Positions 8,208 to 18,340 of a stretch of DNA of 20,108 nucleotides are shown one piece after another. Source of the stretch: Bordetella parapertussis (GTDB taxonomy: Bacteria; Pseudomonadota; Gammaproteobacteria; Burkholderiales; Burkholderiaceae_C); NCBI GenBank assembly GCA_945901125.1, contig CAMDKD010000048.1:1-20108 (forward strand), in the 5' to 3' direction. The translations under genes were made by a program, and so were the position numbers. The first letter of the stretch is position 1; every line of letters starts with the position of its first letter. Below the pieces are notes generated by a model. It searched no databases and was not told where the DNA came from. It saw nothing but the letters and a program-made list of their open reading frames with translations.

Positions 8208-9208
8208 GGTTTGTGCTTCAAGGCGCGGTCCAGCCGGGCCAGGTCAGGGCAGATGAGTTCGCGGTGCACCACACGCGGGCGCAGTCGTTCGCTGATGACT
8301 TGAAACACCCGGCCTATGCCTTCGGGCACCACCAGCACCACCAGCAGCAGCAACAGGCCGTAAAAGAAATTGCCCAACTTGGCCAGCGGTGCCACCAGCT
8401 CTGGCAGCGCCGTCAGCACCACCGTGCCTATGAACGGTCCGATGATGCTGCCGCGCCCGCCGATGATGATGCAGACAAAAAAGAACAGGCTGAGCTCAAA
8501 CACAAAAGTATCGGGCGTGATGTAGCTTTGCAGGCTGGCAAACACCGCACCGGCCAGACCGGCGGTGACGCCGCTGAACACAAACACGGTCAGCTTGGCG
8601 CGAAACACCGCCACGCCCACCGACTGCGCGGCCACCGGGTTGTCGCGTATGGAAATCAGGGCACGGCCCCACATGTGACGGCCCAGGTTCCAACTCAGCC
8701 AGGTAACGCCCAAGGCCAGCAGAGCGACCAGGTAATAAAAGCCCGAGGGTGAATCAAAAGGCGCGGGAAACAACGGCCCGGGCAAGCCTATGCCGCCGCC
8801 GGTCAGATCGACTTGCGCCAGCACCAGGTCGTTGACGATCAACGCGAACGCCATGGTGGCCATGGCGAAATAAAACCCCGGCAAGCGCAGCGAGGGCAGT
8901 CCTAAGGCCAGGCCGCAAACGCCGCCCAGCACGCCCGAAGCAGCCAAAGCCAAGGCCGGGTGCCAGCCCGATTTACCGGCGAGGATGGCAAACGCATAAG
9001 AGCCTATGCACAACAAGCCGACATGGCCGATAGACAACTGGCCGGTAAAGCCGACCACCATGTTCAGGCCGGCTATCAAAATCCAATACACGGCAATCAA
9101 AGAGGCCAGATGCAACTGGTACTGGTCGCCGGCCCACCACGGCAGCGTGGCGATCAGCAAACCGCCTAGCAGCAACCAGGCTTTGTGTGTGTGGGTCAAG
9201 CTGTTCAT
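8204..9208 (-). CDS. livM: Branched-chain amino acid-type ABC transporter permease LivM
   Basis: This 334-aa integral membrane protein has multiple hydrophobic helices. The LivM-typical GLNMVVGFTGQLSIGHVGL lies at residues 47-65. A cytoplasmic coupling (EAA-like) loop, GRALISIRDNPVAAQSVGV, is at 181-199. IGGRGSIIGPFIG at 249-261 is the second conserved block. The C-terminus is cytoplasmic and charged. The ATGA overlap with livH and with livG shows strict translational coupling. It forms the channel with LivH. The solute is not readable from the permease. Confidence 0.92.
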   Translation of the reverse strand: MNSLTHTHKAWLLLGGLLIATLPWWAGDQYQLHLASLIAVYWILIAGLNMVVGFTGQLSIGHVGLLCIGSYAFAILAGKSGWHPALALAASGVLGGVCGLALGLPSLRLPGFYFAMATMAFALIVNDLVLAQVDLTGGGIGLPGPLFPAPFDSPSGFYYLVALLALGVTWLSWNLGRHMWGRALISIRDNPVAAQSVGVAVFRAKLTVFVFSGVTAGLAGAVFASLQSYITPDTFVFELSLFFFVCIIIGGRGSIIGPFIGTVVLTALPELVAPLAKLGNFFYGLLLLLVVLVVPEGIGRVFQVISERLRPRVVHRELICPDLARLDRALKHKP

Positions 9209-10065
9209 ACCGGTCGCACCTGCCGGTCACCGAGCAAGCCCTCAGGTTTGACCAGCAGCACAATCATCAAAAGACCGACGGCAATGGTTTGCTGGTATTC
9301 GCCGCCGAACCAGTAACTGGCGTAGGCATTGAGCAAACCCAGCGCCGCGCCGCCCAATATCGCGCCGACATTGCTGCCCAGACCCCCGACCGCCAGCGCA
9401 ATGAAACCGTTGAGCGTGAGCGTCAGGCCAAGCGCGAAAAACGCAAACGTCAATTGACCCGCCGCAAAACCCGCCAGCCCGCCCAATGCGCCGGACAACA
9501 CATATGACATCAAGCGTATGCGGTCAGTGGAAATGCCGCGTGCCTGAGCTGCAAACGCGTCTTCGGACATGGCCATGAACACCTTGCCGTACATGGTGCG
9601 TTTGTAAAACAGCTCCAGCCCGATGGCCATCAACAGCGTCATGCCTATGGGCAGCCAGAATTTCTGATCCAGCACCCCTGCGCCGAAGTCTTGCGGTATC
9701 AAGCGCGGAAACGGCTTGGGCTCGGTGCCCCACCACAAACCCGCCGCCTGTTGCACCATGGTGGCCAGCGCCAGCGTGCTGAGCAGCCACAGGTGTTCGT
9801 CGCTGCGGTTAAGCACTCTGCGTATGGCCAGAAGTTCAGTGAGTGCGCCGAAGGCCGCACCCGCGACCACCGCAGCCAACAGGCCCAGCGTCCAATGCAG
9901 TTGCAACACCGAAATGGCATAGGCACCGAAGACGCCGCCCAGCATGGAGATATGGCCGGTGGTCACCGACAACACCTTGGAGGTGGAGTACATGACGTTG
10001 TAGACCAGCGCAACCGCTGCGAACAACATGCCGGTGGCCAGCCCGGTGATGAGAACAGTCAACAT
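9205..10065 (-). CDS. livH: Branched-chain amino acid-type ABC transporter permease LivH
   Basis: This 286-aa integral membrane permease is of normal LivH length. The EAA-like loop GKVFMAMSEDAFAAQARGI is at 160-178, the conserved ALAVGGLGSNVGAILGG at 223-239 and the LLVKPEGLLG tail at 270-279. It begins 23 bases after the binding-protein stop, the largest gap among the transporter genes. No strong ribosome site is visible before its ATG. Its stop overlaps the livM start (ATGA). Confidence 0.92.
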   Translation of the reverse strand: MLTVLITGLATGMLFAAVALVYNVMYSTSKVLSVTTGHISMLGGVFGAYAISVLQLHWTLGLLAAVVAGAAFGALTELLAIRRVLNRSDEHLWLLSTLALATMVQQAAGLWWGTEPKPFPRLIPQDFGAGVLDQKFWLPIGMTLLMAIGLELFYKRTMYGKVFMAMSEDAFAAQARGISTDRIRLMSYVLSGALGGLAGFAAGQLTFAFFALGLTLTLNGFIALAVGGLGSNVGAILGGAALGLLNAYASYWFGGEYQQTIAVGLLMIVLLVKPEGLLGDRQVRPV

Positions 10066-10088
10066 GAATCAGAACGATGCAAGGTGAA

Positions 10089-11270
10089 TCATTTCGGGGC
10101 GGATTTGAAGCTGCCGTCCTTGAAGGTATTGGCCGAGTTGACTGTCATGTTGCTGTCGGGAAAACCGTTGTGCTCGGTTGGGCTCCAGCTGTAGGTAGCG
10201 AACACGCCTTTGAAGTCTTTGGTGCTTTCCAACACCTTTTGTATACCTGCCGGATCGGTGGAGCCGCTGGTCTTGATGGCGTGCTCTATCACTTTCACCG
10301 TGTCGTAGCCCATGGCCACCCACCAGAACAAGACATCGATTTCGCCGCCGCCGAGTTTGGGGCGCACTTTGTCGACCAGTTGCTGGGTGCGCTCGGGCAG
10401 TTTGCCGTCGGCACCGTAAGTGGTGCTGTGGTAGCCGGACGCAAACGTGTTTTCCCAGTACTCGGGCTTGTTCAAGAGCTTGCGGATTTGCGCAGCCATC
10501 AAGGCAGGGTGGCCGACCACCGGTACGCGCCAGCCCATGTCGCCGCGCGCATTCAGCAAACGCCCGAGCAAACCGGTGGCGGCAGACCAGGGCATGACGA
10601 TGTCGGCACCGGCGGCGCGGGCTTTGTTCATTTCGTCGGTGAGGTCGGTTTTGTTCGGGTCGACCAGCACCGAGTACACCGGTTTGATACCGGCTTTTTC
10701 CAGCAGTTCGGTGGCGGTTTTGGCGCTGGCCGTGCCATAGCCCGAGGTGTCGGCAATGATGGCAATTTTGGATTTCTTCAGGTTTTTCAGCGCGTAGTCA
10801 TTGGCCGTGGAAATCCACTGGCGGTTGGTGTTGATGACGCGAAAAGCGCGCGGGTATTTTTGCGGGTGTATCAGTTCATCAATAGAACCGATGACGATAT
10901 TGGGTACACCGGCGCGCGCCAGGATAGGGATGGCGGCCAGTCCTTCGCCCGAGTTGACCGGGCCGATGACCACATGCACTTTGTCGCTGAAAGCAAGTTG
11001 CTGGGCGAAGTTGACCGCCTTGGTCGGGTCGCCGGACGTGTCGCGGGTCAGCAGTTCGATCTGGCGGCCCAGAATGCCGCCGTTTTTGTTGATTTCGTCG
11101 ACCGCCAGTTGCACGCCCTGGTTTTCGGCCAGCGCGGCAGACGACAGCGCGCCGGTGAGTGAGGAAATCCAGCCGATCTTGATGGGGTCAGCGGCCAGGG
11201 CGCTGCCGCCGAACACCAAGGCGGTGGACATCAACAAAGCGTGGGTGGTTTGAACAAATCGGGATTTCAC
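10089..11270 (-). CDS. Periplasmic Liv-type (type I) ABC substrate-binding protein
   Basis: This is a 393-aa exported binding protein and the first gene of the operon. GTG at 11270 is chosen as start because AGGA lies 6 bases upstream and it leaves a clean signal peptide: KSR, a hydrophobic stretch (LLMSTALVFGG), then SALA before ADPIKIGWI. A longer reading frame back to 11366 adds 32 residues that would bury the signal and is unlikely. The mature part opens with IKIGWISSLTGALSS, continues with QLAVDEINKNGGILGRQIELL and has VIGPVNSGEGLAAIPI, all typical of the type I (LivJ-like) fold. It captures the solute in the periplasm for LivHMGF. The ligand is unknown; an aromatic or branched carboxylate would fit the enzymes encoded next. 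Confidence 0.9.
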   Translation of the reverse strand: MKSRFVQTTHALLMSTALVFGGSALAADPIKIGWISSLTGALSSAALAENQGVQLAVDEINKNGGILGRQIELLTRDTSGDPTKAVNFAQQLAFSDKVHVVIGPVNSGEGLAAIPILARAGVPNIVIGSIDELIHPQKYPRAFRVINTNRQWISTANDYALKNLKKSKIAIIADTSGYGTASAKTATELLEKAGIKPVYSVLVDPNKTDLTDEMNKARAAGADIVMPWSAATGLLGRLLNARGDMGWRVPVVGHPALMAAQIRKLLNKPEYWENTFASGYHSTTYGADGKLPERTQQLVDKVRPKLGGGEIDVLFWWVAMGYDTVKVIEHAIKTSGSTDPAGIQKVLESTKDFKGVFATYSWSPTEHNGFPDSNMTVNSANTFKDGSFKSAPK

Positions 11271-11436
11271 TGCGCTTCCTTTTTCTCTACAGGTTGCCGC
11301 TTGGGCGGTAATCAGGCATTGTGGGCCCGTCACCAAGGCAATGCGGGTAAATATCGCTAGGATCAACCCTGATGCCGTTTAAAAACCCTGACACACCTTG
11401 CTTGCGATAAACCACCTCAATCTGACAGAGATAAAC
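11271..11436. promoter_or_regulatory. Divergent intergenic region between the two catabolic operons
   Basis: About 166 bases separate the start of the minus-strand operon from the plus-strand hydrolase start, so promoters for both directions must lie here. No convincing -35/-10 pair was found by eye on either strand. Two dyads are visible: GCATTG at 11316-11321 with CAATGC at 11339-11344 (17-base spacer), and a small CCGC-TTGG-GCGG near 11297-11308. Either could be an operator. No regulator gene is encoded in the window. Confidence 0.35.
11277..11280 (-). promoter_or_regulatory. Ribosome binding site that fixes the GTG start of the binding protein
   Basis: Read on the minus strand, AGGA is followed by six bases (AGCGCA-type spacing) and GTG at 11270. 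This decides for the GTG start over the upstream ATG at 11366, which has no comparable site. Confidence 0.6.
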
Positions 11437-12279
11437 ATGCCATTAGCTGACTCCAACGGAACCCGCCTGTACGCCGAATCCACCGGCAGCGGCACGCCTA
11501 TTGTGTTTGTTCACGAATTTGCGGGCGACTACCGCAACTGGGAAAACCAGGTGCGTTATTTCGCCAGACGATACCGCTGCATCACCTTCAACGCGCGCGG
11601 CTACCCGCCGTCTGACGTGCCGCAAGACCCGCAGCTTTACAGCCAAAGCCACGCGGTTGCAGACATTGCGGCGGTCATGCACCATTTCGGTGTCGCCAAG
11701 GCGCACATCGTCGGGCTGTCCATGGGCGCATACGCCACCTTGAATTTCGGCATCGCCCATCCCGAGATGGCGCTGTCGCTGGTGGTGGCCGGTGCCGGTC
11801 ACGGCTCGGACCTGCACATGCGCGAGCAGTCCATGAAAGAGTTTGAAGAATTGGCGCAACGCTTGTTGACGCTTGGCATGCCGGATGCGATTGCGGATTA
11901 CGCCCAAAGCCCGAACCGCCGCCGTTACCGCGAAAAAGACCTGCGCGGTTTTGAAGAGTTCAATGAACAATTTGCCGGGCATTCGGCTTATGGTTCGGCC
12001 ATGACTTTGCGCGGCTGCCAGCAACGCCGTCCCACCATTTACCAGTTGAAAGAGCAAATGCAAAAGCTGCTTGTGCCGACCCTGGTCATCACGGGTGACG
12101 ACGACGAGCCTTGTTTGGAACCGTCGGTGTTCATGAAGCGGCATATCCCTGACGCGCAGTTGCTGGTGGTGCCGCGTACCTCGCACCCGGTGAATCTGGA
12201 AGAGCCGGATGCGTTCAACCGCGCCGTGTTCAATTTCATCACCGGTGTCGATGGTCGCGACCCGCGTCAGTCCTCATGA
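11437..12279 (+). CDS. Alpha/beta hydrolase (PcaD/RutD-like)
   Basis: This is a 280-aa alpha/beta-fold hydrolase. Start ATG 11437 (MPLADSNGTRLYAE) matches the usual family opening; a longer frame from TTG 11398 is less likely. The catalytic triad appears complete: nucleophile S95 in GLSMGA (93-98), acid D222 or D223 in ITGDDDEP (218-225) and H250 in RTSHPVNLEEP. The oxyanion region is VHEFAGDYRNW (25-35). The gene is first in the plus-strand operon, and its stop overlaps the next start by 4 bases. Next to malonate-type genes it may act as a thioesterase, C-C hydrolase or esterase that produces or releases the diacid. The substrate is not determinable from sequence. Confidence 0.85.
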   Translation: MPLADSNGTRLYAESTGSGTPIVFVHEFAGDYRNWENQVRYFARRYRCITFNARGYPPSDVPQDPQLYSQSHAVADIAAVMHHFGVAKAHIVGLSMGAYATLNFGIAHPEMALSLVVAGAGHGSDLHMREQSMKEFEELAQRLLTLGMPDAIADYAQSPNRRRYREKDLRGFEEFNEQFAGHSAYGSAMTLRGCQQRRPTIYQLKEQMQKLLVPTLVITGDDDEPCLEPSVFMKRHIPDAQLLVVPRTSHPVNLEEPDAFNRAVFNFITGVDGRDPRQSS

Positions 12280-13582
12280 GCCCGACACCGGACACCGCAG
12301 CACTTCCATCTGTCAGTTCGTCTTGCACCGCGCCCATGCTGCGCGACGCTGTGTGTGCACGCGCAGCGTCCACGCCGCTGGCACTGGGCCCGGGGAATTT
12401 GCAGGCCACGCTCACCACGGCGGGCGACAAACGCTTGTTGCTGCTGTGCTTTGATTACGCGCTGCAACAAGGTTCTATAGGCGTGGCGGAAGCTGATCAA
12501 TTGCAAACCGCTGTGCGCCACGCGCGCGAACAAGGCTTGCACCTGGTGTGGCTGATAGAGAGCAGCGGCATACGCGTGACCGACGGCACCGCCGGTATCG
12601 CATCGCTGCGCCGCGTGTTGCGCGATGTGCAGGACGCGCGCTTAGAAGGCTTGCGCTTGCTGGCCATGGTGTTCAAAAGCGCCTTCGGCGGCGCGAGTAT
12701 TTTGACCTCGGTGTGCGAACGCCGCGTGATGAATGCCGCAACCCTGCTCTCCATGAGCGGGCCTAAATTGATAGAACAAAGCGTAGGTAGAGCGCGTTTC
12801 GACGCCACCGACAAAGCCGCGGTCACCGGCTTGCTCGGCGGCGCGGCGCGAGCGGCGCGTTCAGCCGACGTGGTGCTGGCAGATGCCAGCGTGCCGTCTT
12901 ATCTGGCAGCGCTGGACGCGTGGCTGGCAGACGCCGCACCTGCGCGAGTGGACGCGGCCTGGTTACAGCGTCAACTGGCGCAGTTGTGCGCACGCCTGCC
13001 GCAACCGCTGCTTGAAGCGCAGGTTTTGCCATTGCCTTCACCCATGTTGCCCGCCCATGCGCAGGATTTGCTTGAACACCTGTTGCCCGCGCACAGCGGC
13101 GTGCATGCATGCGAAGGCGTGTTGATCGCGCAAGCTGCGCCAGATTCACACACCCGTGTGCTGGCGTTGATGACCCCCGAGGGCTGCACCGCGCGTGACG
13201 CGCTGGCATTGACGCGAGAGCTGTTGCGCCCGCAAGCCTTGGCGTACAAGCGCAGCGTGCTGCTGGTGGACGCGCCCGGTCATGCCGCCACGCCCGAAGA
13301 CGAACAACTGGTGTTTTCTGAAGTGCTGGCTTTGCTGAGTCTGGCGATACGCTGGCTGCACCGCCAAGGTCAGCGTGTCGATGTGGTGGTCAGCGGTAGC
13401 GGCGGCGGCGGTATCCAAGCCGCATTGGCCGCCGGGGCCAGCAGCGTGTCCATGGGACCGCAAGCGCGTTTGTATGTGCTGCCCAAAGCGGCGATGCAAG
13501 CATTGAACAAAGCCGAAGACGAAGATGCGGGCACGCTGGCCACGGCCCTGGCCACCGGCGCCATAGACCACGCGTTTAAAGA

Positions 13583-13586
<4 letters not shown>
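12276..13586 (+). CDS. Fused MdcD/MdcE-like (malonate decarboxylase beta-gamma) carboxyltransferase
   Basis: This is a 436-aa protein with two crotonase/carboxyltransferase-like halves. The first (about 40-220) resembles malonate decarboxylase beta (MdcD), with ESSGIRVTDGTAGI (95-108), AFGGASILTS (136-145) and LSMSGPKLIEQ (158-168). The second (about 290-430) resembles gamma (MdcE), with VLLVDAPGHAATPEDEQ (328-344), GSGGGGIQAALAAGASSVSM (374-393) and LYVLPKAAMQALNK. Separate MdcD plus MdcE are usually longer than this fusion, so linker and ends are trimmed. In classical enzymes the complex decarboxylates malonyl-ACP, which needs MdcA and the ACP MdcC. Neither is encoded here. The gene overlaps the hydrolase by 4 bases and the MatB-like gene by 4. 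It may act on malonyl-CoA instead (inferred). Confidence 0.75.
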
Positions 13587-15138
<1,552 letters not shown>

Positions 15139-15142
<4 letters not shown>

Positions 15143-15360
15143 TTGATTGGAATACCTGCACCTCTGTCGAAATGGATCCCGAGCTGGTCAGCGGCGCATG
15201 GGTGTTTTTAGGCACGCGTGTCCCGGTTGCTGCCTTGTTTGAAAACCTGGAAGACGGTGTCTCCATCAGCGAATTCATCGATTTATTTCCAGGCGTTGAA
15301 CTCAAGCAAGCGCGTCATGTGTTGGAGCATGCGGCGAAGAGCGCAAGCTATTCACATTGA
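15139..15360 (+). CDS. DUF433 family protein (orphan antitoxin-like)
   Basis: This is a 73-aa protein with the DUF433 pattern: IDWNTCTSVEMDPELVSG at the start, GTRVPVAALFENLEDG (residues 25-40), then FIDLFPGVELKQARHVLEHA. DUF433 proteins are small helix-turn-helix-like proteins usually encoded directly before a DUF5615 PIN-like toxin. No such partner follows here. Instead the gene is coupled by an ATGA overlap to the MatB-like ligase. It may be a stranded antitoxin or a small regulator of this operon. An A/T-rich stretch follows its stop, without a clear hairpin. Confidence 0.85.
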
Positions 15361-15426
15361 AATTTTTTTAAGTCAATAGCACCGAGTAGTCGTGCCACTT
15401 TTTTCTCTGCATCACCGATTTATGAC

Positions 15427-15433
15427 AAAGGGG
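15427..15433 (+). promoter_or_regulatory. Ribosome binding site fixing the first Bug receptor start
   Basis: AAAGGGG lies 6 bases before ATG 15440. It favours that start over GTG 15392 and ATG 15422, which would push the twin-arginine signal inwards. Confidence 0.55.
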
Positions 15434-15439
15434 CTTGCT

Positions 15440-16417
15440 ATGAAAACCGGATTCAATCGACGTGATGTTTTACACACCGGTTTGGCCGGTGCGGTGTCTG
15501 TATCGCTACCCGCTGCGGCACAAAACACCTACCCGGCGCGCCCCGTCAAATTGATTTGCCCCTGGCCTGCCGGCGGGTCTACCGACAGCGTCATGCGCGT
15601 ATTGGCTGAGAGCGCTGCGCGTATTCTGGGCAGTTCTGTGGTGATAGAAAACAAGCCCGGCGCCAGCGGCATGATGGGCCCGAATGAACTGGTCAACGCC
15701 AAGCCCGATGGCTACACCTTGTCGCAATTGACCATAGGCATTTTGCGTTTGCCGCATATGCAAAAAATGCAGTTCAATCCTTTAACGGATTTCACCTACA
15801 TCATCGGCTTGACCGGCTACACCTTCGGCATCGTGGTGCGCGCTGATTCGCCCATCAAGTCCATCAAAGACCTGATCGCTTACGCCAAAGCCAACCCCGG
15901 TAATTTCAGTTACGGTTCCACCGGCCACGGCACCACGCCGCATTTGGCGGTCGAGGAGTTTGCGCACAAGGCCGGTATACAACTGCTGCATATTCCTTTC
16001 AAAGGCGGCGCTGACGGCATAGCCGGTGTGCTGGGCGGCCATGTGATGGCCATGAGCGACTCGACTGGCTGGGCGCCTCATGTGGACGCTGGCACTTGCA
16101 GGCTGCTGGCTACTTACGGCAGCAAACGCACCAAGCGCTGGCCGAATGTGCCGACTCTGAATGAATTGGGCTATGACACCATTTCCGATTCACCATTCGG
16201 CATAGGCGGGCCAAAGGGCATGGAAGCGTCGGTGGTGCGCAAACTGCACGACACCTTTAAGAAAACGCTGGAAGACCCGCAGGTGCTGGCTACTTTTGAA
16301 AAGTACGATCAGTCGGTGATTTACATGAGCACCGAGGACTACGCCCGGTTTGCGCGCGAGCAGTTTCAAAAAGAAAAAGCCTTGATAGAGAAACTAGGTT
16401 TTAGCAAGCAGGGTTGA
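15440..16417 (+). CDS. Bug-family (TctC-like) periplasmic substrate-binding protein, Tat-type signal
   Basis: This is a 325-aa exported solute receptor. The signal MKTGFNRRDVLHTGLAGAVS has a twin arginine (R7-R8) and a hydrophobic core, with likely cleavage after AAA near residue 27, suggesting Tat export. The mature protein opens YPARPVKLICPWPAGGSTDS, the Bug hallmark, then has IENKPGASGMMG, YGSTGHGTTPHLAVEEF and IPFKGGADGIAGVLGGHV. Bug proteins bind small carboxylates, often mono- or dicarboxylic, with or without a TctAB permease; none is encoded here. It starts 79 bases after the DUF433 gene. It could be a high-affinity receptor for malonate or a precursor, inferred only from location. Confidence 0.9.
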   Translation: MKTGFNRRDVLHTGLAGAVSVSLPAAAQNTYPARPVKLICPWPAGGSTDSVMRVLAESAARILGSSVVIENKPGASGMMGPNELVNAKPDGYTLSQLTIGILRLPHMQKMQFNPLTDFTYIIGLTGYTFGIVVRADSPIKSIKDLIAYAKANPGNFSYGSTGHGTTPHLAVEEFAHKAGIQLLHIPFKGGADGIAGVLGGHVMAMSDSTGWAPHVDAGTCRLLATYGSKRTKRWPNVPTLNELGYDTISDSPFGIGGPKGMEASVVRKLHDTFKKTLEDPQVLATFEKYDQSVIYMSTEDYARFAREQFQKEKALIEKLGFSKQG

Positions 16418-16502
16418 ATCCGGCGGTAAGCGAGATGTGCTTGCCTACGGGTTTGGCGCAGCGGTGTAAAACAGCGTACAACGCCAAAAATGGAGACAGC
16501 CC

Positions 16503-17498
16503 ATGAACACCACATCCAACACCACCCGCACCTCAGCCTCACGCCGCCGCTTACTGACGGGACTGCTGGCCGGGGCATGGACGTTAAACACCGGCACAGC
16601 GCAAGCACAAAACAACCAGCCTTTGAAGCTGATCGTCGGCTACACGGCTGGCGGGCCGGTGGATGCAGCAGCGCGTTTGTACGGCCAAGTACTGGCACGC
16701 GAACTCGGCATGACGGTGATGGTGGAGAACCGGCCCGGCGCGGCCGGCACCATTGCGGCCAACTCGGTGGCCAAGGCCAAACCCAATAGCCTGGAAGTGT
16801 TTTTCGGGGCCAGCCCGACCATGACCATCAGCCCGCATGTGATCAAGCCGCTGAACTACGACAGCTTCAAAGACCTGGTGCCACTGGCACCCATACTGAG
16901 TTACACGAATGTGCTGGTGGTGAACGCCAGCCTGCCGATCAAAAACGTGGCTGATTTGACGGCCTACGCCAAAGCCAACCCGCACAAGCTGATGTATGGC
17001 TCGGCGGGCATGGGCGCGTCCAACCATTTGAGCGGCGAACTGTTTGCGCGGCGCGCAGGCGTGAACATGACGCATGTGCCGTACAAGGGCAACGCCATGG
17101 CTTTGAACGATGTGATGGGCGGGCAGATACAAATGATGTTTGACATCGTGGGCGGCTCTAAACCATTCATTGACGCGGGCAAGGTGCGCGCGCTGGCGGT
17201 TACCTCCAAAGAGCGCAACCCGGCGCTGCCGCAAGTGCCTAGCTTGATGGAACTGGGCGTGCGCGACTTTGACATCAGCAACTGGTATGGCTTGTTTGGC
17301 GCGGTGAATACAACGCCTGAGATGAGAAAGCGCATAGAAGAGGCGAGCGTGCGCGCCTTGCAAGACGTTGAGCTAGGCAAGCGCTGGACAGAGCAGGGCT
17401 ATTTGATCTGGCGCGCCAAACCGGTCGAGATGGGCGAGCGCATGCGGAGTGAACATGCGTTGTGGGGGGAGGTGACCAGGGGGATGGTTTTTGAGTAG
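16503..17498 (+). CDS. Second Bug-family (TctC-like) periplasmic substrate-binding protein
   Basis: This 331-aa receptor is homologous to but clearly diverged from the preceding one. The signal has R14-R16 before LLTGLLAGAWTLNTGTAQA, so Tat or Sec export is possible; cleavage is likely after AQA near residue 35. The mature part has LKLIVGYTAGGPVDAAARL, VENRPGAAGTIAA, YGSAGMGASNHLSGELFA and VPYKGNAMALNDVMGGQIQMMFD, the standard Bug blocks. GGAGA lies about 7 bases before the ATG. It follows the first receptor by 85 bases and is the last GC-rich gene before the AT-rich island. A different ligand from its neighbour is likely given the divergence (inferred). Confidence 0.9.
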   Translation: MNTTSNTTRTSASRRRLLTGLLAGAWTLNTGTAQAQNNQPLKLIVGYTAGGPVDAAARLYGQVLARELGMTVMVENRPGAAGTIAANSVAKAKPNSLEVFFGASPTMTISPHVIKPLNYDSFKDLVPLAPILSYTNVLVVNASLPIKNVADLTAYAKANPHKLMYGSAGMGASNHLSGELFARRAGVNMTHVPYKGNAMALNDVMGGQIQMMFDIVGGSKPFIDAGKVRALAVTSKERNPALPQVPSLMELGVRDFDISNWYGLFGAVNTTPEMRKRIEEASVRALQDVELGKRWTEQGYLIWRAKPVEMGERMRSEHALWGEVTRGMVFE

Positions 17499-17697
17499 CT
17501 TGTCTCGCTGCACTAGTTGTATGTAAATGCTCGCCTTAAGCATTAAAAGCTGAAAAAACTAACCTTTTATTCAGTTTGTATCTGTTTAAAAAATAACACC
17601 GTCAATGTTCCGTTGATTCTATTTTTTCTACGAAGAAATGCAGTTTCTTTGCCTATTATTTGGCTAATACATTTCATTTCAAAAGCCGTAAAAAACC
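17499..17697. promoter_or_regulatory. AT-rich intergenic leader of the nuclease island
   Basis: About 200 bases where the composition turns from GC-rich to AT-rich immediately after the Bug stop. A weak hairpin lies at 17550-17574. TTTCATTTCAAA at 17672-17683 also occurs upstream of the third island gene. TATTAT and TAATAC occur around 17654-17670, but no well-spaced -35 was identified. It must carry the island promoter unless the island is read through from the Bug genes. Confidence 0.35.
17550..17574 (+). terminator. Weak AT-rich hairpin after the Bug genes
   Basis: CTGAA plus A-run pairs with T-run plus TTCAG around a CTAACC-type loop, with one mismatch, followed by TTTG. It is weak for a Rho-independent terminator and could simply reflect low-complexity sequence. 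Confidence 0.25.
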
Positions 17698-18312
17698 ATG
17701 ACTACATTGATTGATACAGTTCGCAAATTTGTTAAATCTGCGGCTATTAAAAGAAAAATAGCATTTTTTTATGAGCACCATGGCAATGGTTTTGAAAAAT
17801 GGTTGCAGTTTGAAATGATGCATTGGCTGCAAGAGAATCAAGGCCATAAAGTTTATTTAGAAGCAGGTATAGCAGCAGACCAACGAAAGACAAGCAAAAC
17901 TAAATTTCAGGTGGACGTGCTTGTAAAAATGAAAAATCAAACCAATGAAATATTTCACGCTGTTGAATTAAAAGTCACTAAAGGTAAAGCGACAGCCATG
18001 AGAAAAGCTGTTTATGACTTGATACGGTTGTCCAAAGCTAAAGATTCGGAATGGGATTTTCGTAGCGTCACCGCCATGGTGGTTTGTGAAGGAGGTGGCG
18101 GAAACAAATACGAAGAATACTTGAAAGCTCTGAAAGCAGGGGAAAAACAAGCTTGGGTTTTTGAAAGGCATGCAATCAAAAAAGGTGGCGCATCAATTTA
18201 TTTATTGTGTTGGCGTGCGCCGCCCAGAAAGGCTGAAAAAGAAAACTTTTCTGAGTTTGTTTATTATTTAAAAAATACTGCTCTTAAAGTAGGGTTGGAT
18301 ATATTTAAATAA
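17698..18312 (+). CDS. PD-(D/E)XK-like nuclease, first gene of the AT-rich island
   Basis: This is a 204-aa protein not recognised by name. An N-terminal helix GNGFEKWLQFEMMHWLQ (30-46) carries acidic residues E33 and E39. KFQVDVLVK (69-77) gives D73, and AVELKVTK (88-95) gives E90-x-K92. Together this fits the restriction-endonuclease-like D...ExK active site after an N-terminal acidic helix. R102 and a GGGGNKYEEYLKAL stretch (132-145) follow. There is no signal peptide or membrane segment. The start at 17698 follows an A-rich leader rather than a Shine-Dalgarno site. Codon use (AAA, TTA, ATA) is unlike the upstream genes. It is 28 bases from the OLD-type gene, so the two form an operon. DNA cleavage within a defence system is inferred. 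Confidence 0.65.
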   Translation: MTTLIDTVRKFVKSAAIKRKIAFFYEHHGNGFEKWLQFEMMHWLQENQGHKVYLEAGIAADQRKTSKTKFQVDVLVKMKNQTNEIFHAVELKVTKGKATAMRKAVYDLIRLSKAKDSEWDFRSVTAMVVCEGGGGNKYEEYLKALKAGEKQAWVFERHAIKKGGASIYLLCWRAPPRKAEKENFSEFVYYLKNTALKVGLDIFK

Positions 18313-18340
18313 ATCAATATAAAATAATATTAGAAAAATC

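Noticed and set aside
10077..11162. A 361-aa open frame on the plus strand, opposite the binding protein
   Set aside because: It is antisense to a motif-rich gene with a signal peptide and operon context, and its composition is that of a shadow frame.
11398..11436. TTG start extending the alpha/beta hydrolase by 13 residues
   Set aside because: The extension has no ribosome site and precedes the usual family N-terminus. ATG 11437 fits better.
15355..15400. Possible remnant of a DUF5615 toxin start (MKFF-like) right after DUF433
   Set aside because: Only a few codons in a T-run with stops in the frame. This is too little to claim a broken toxin gene.
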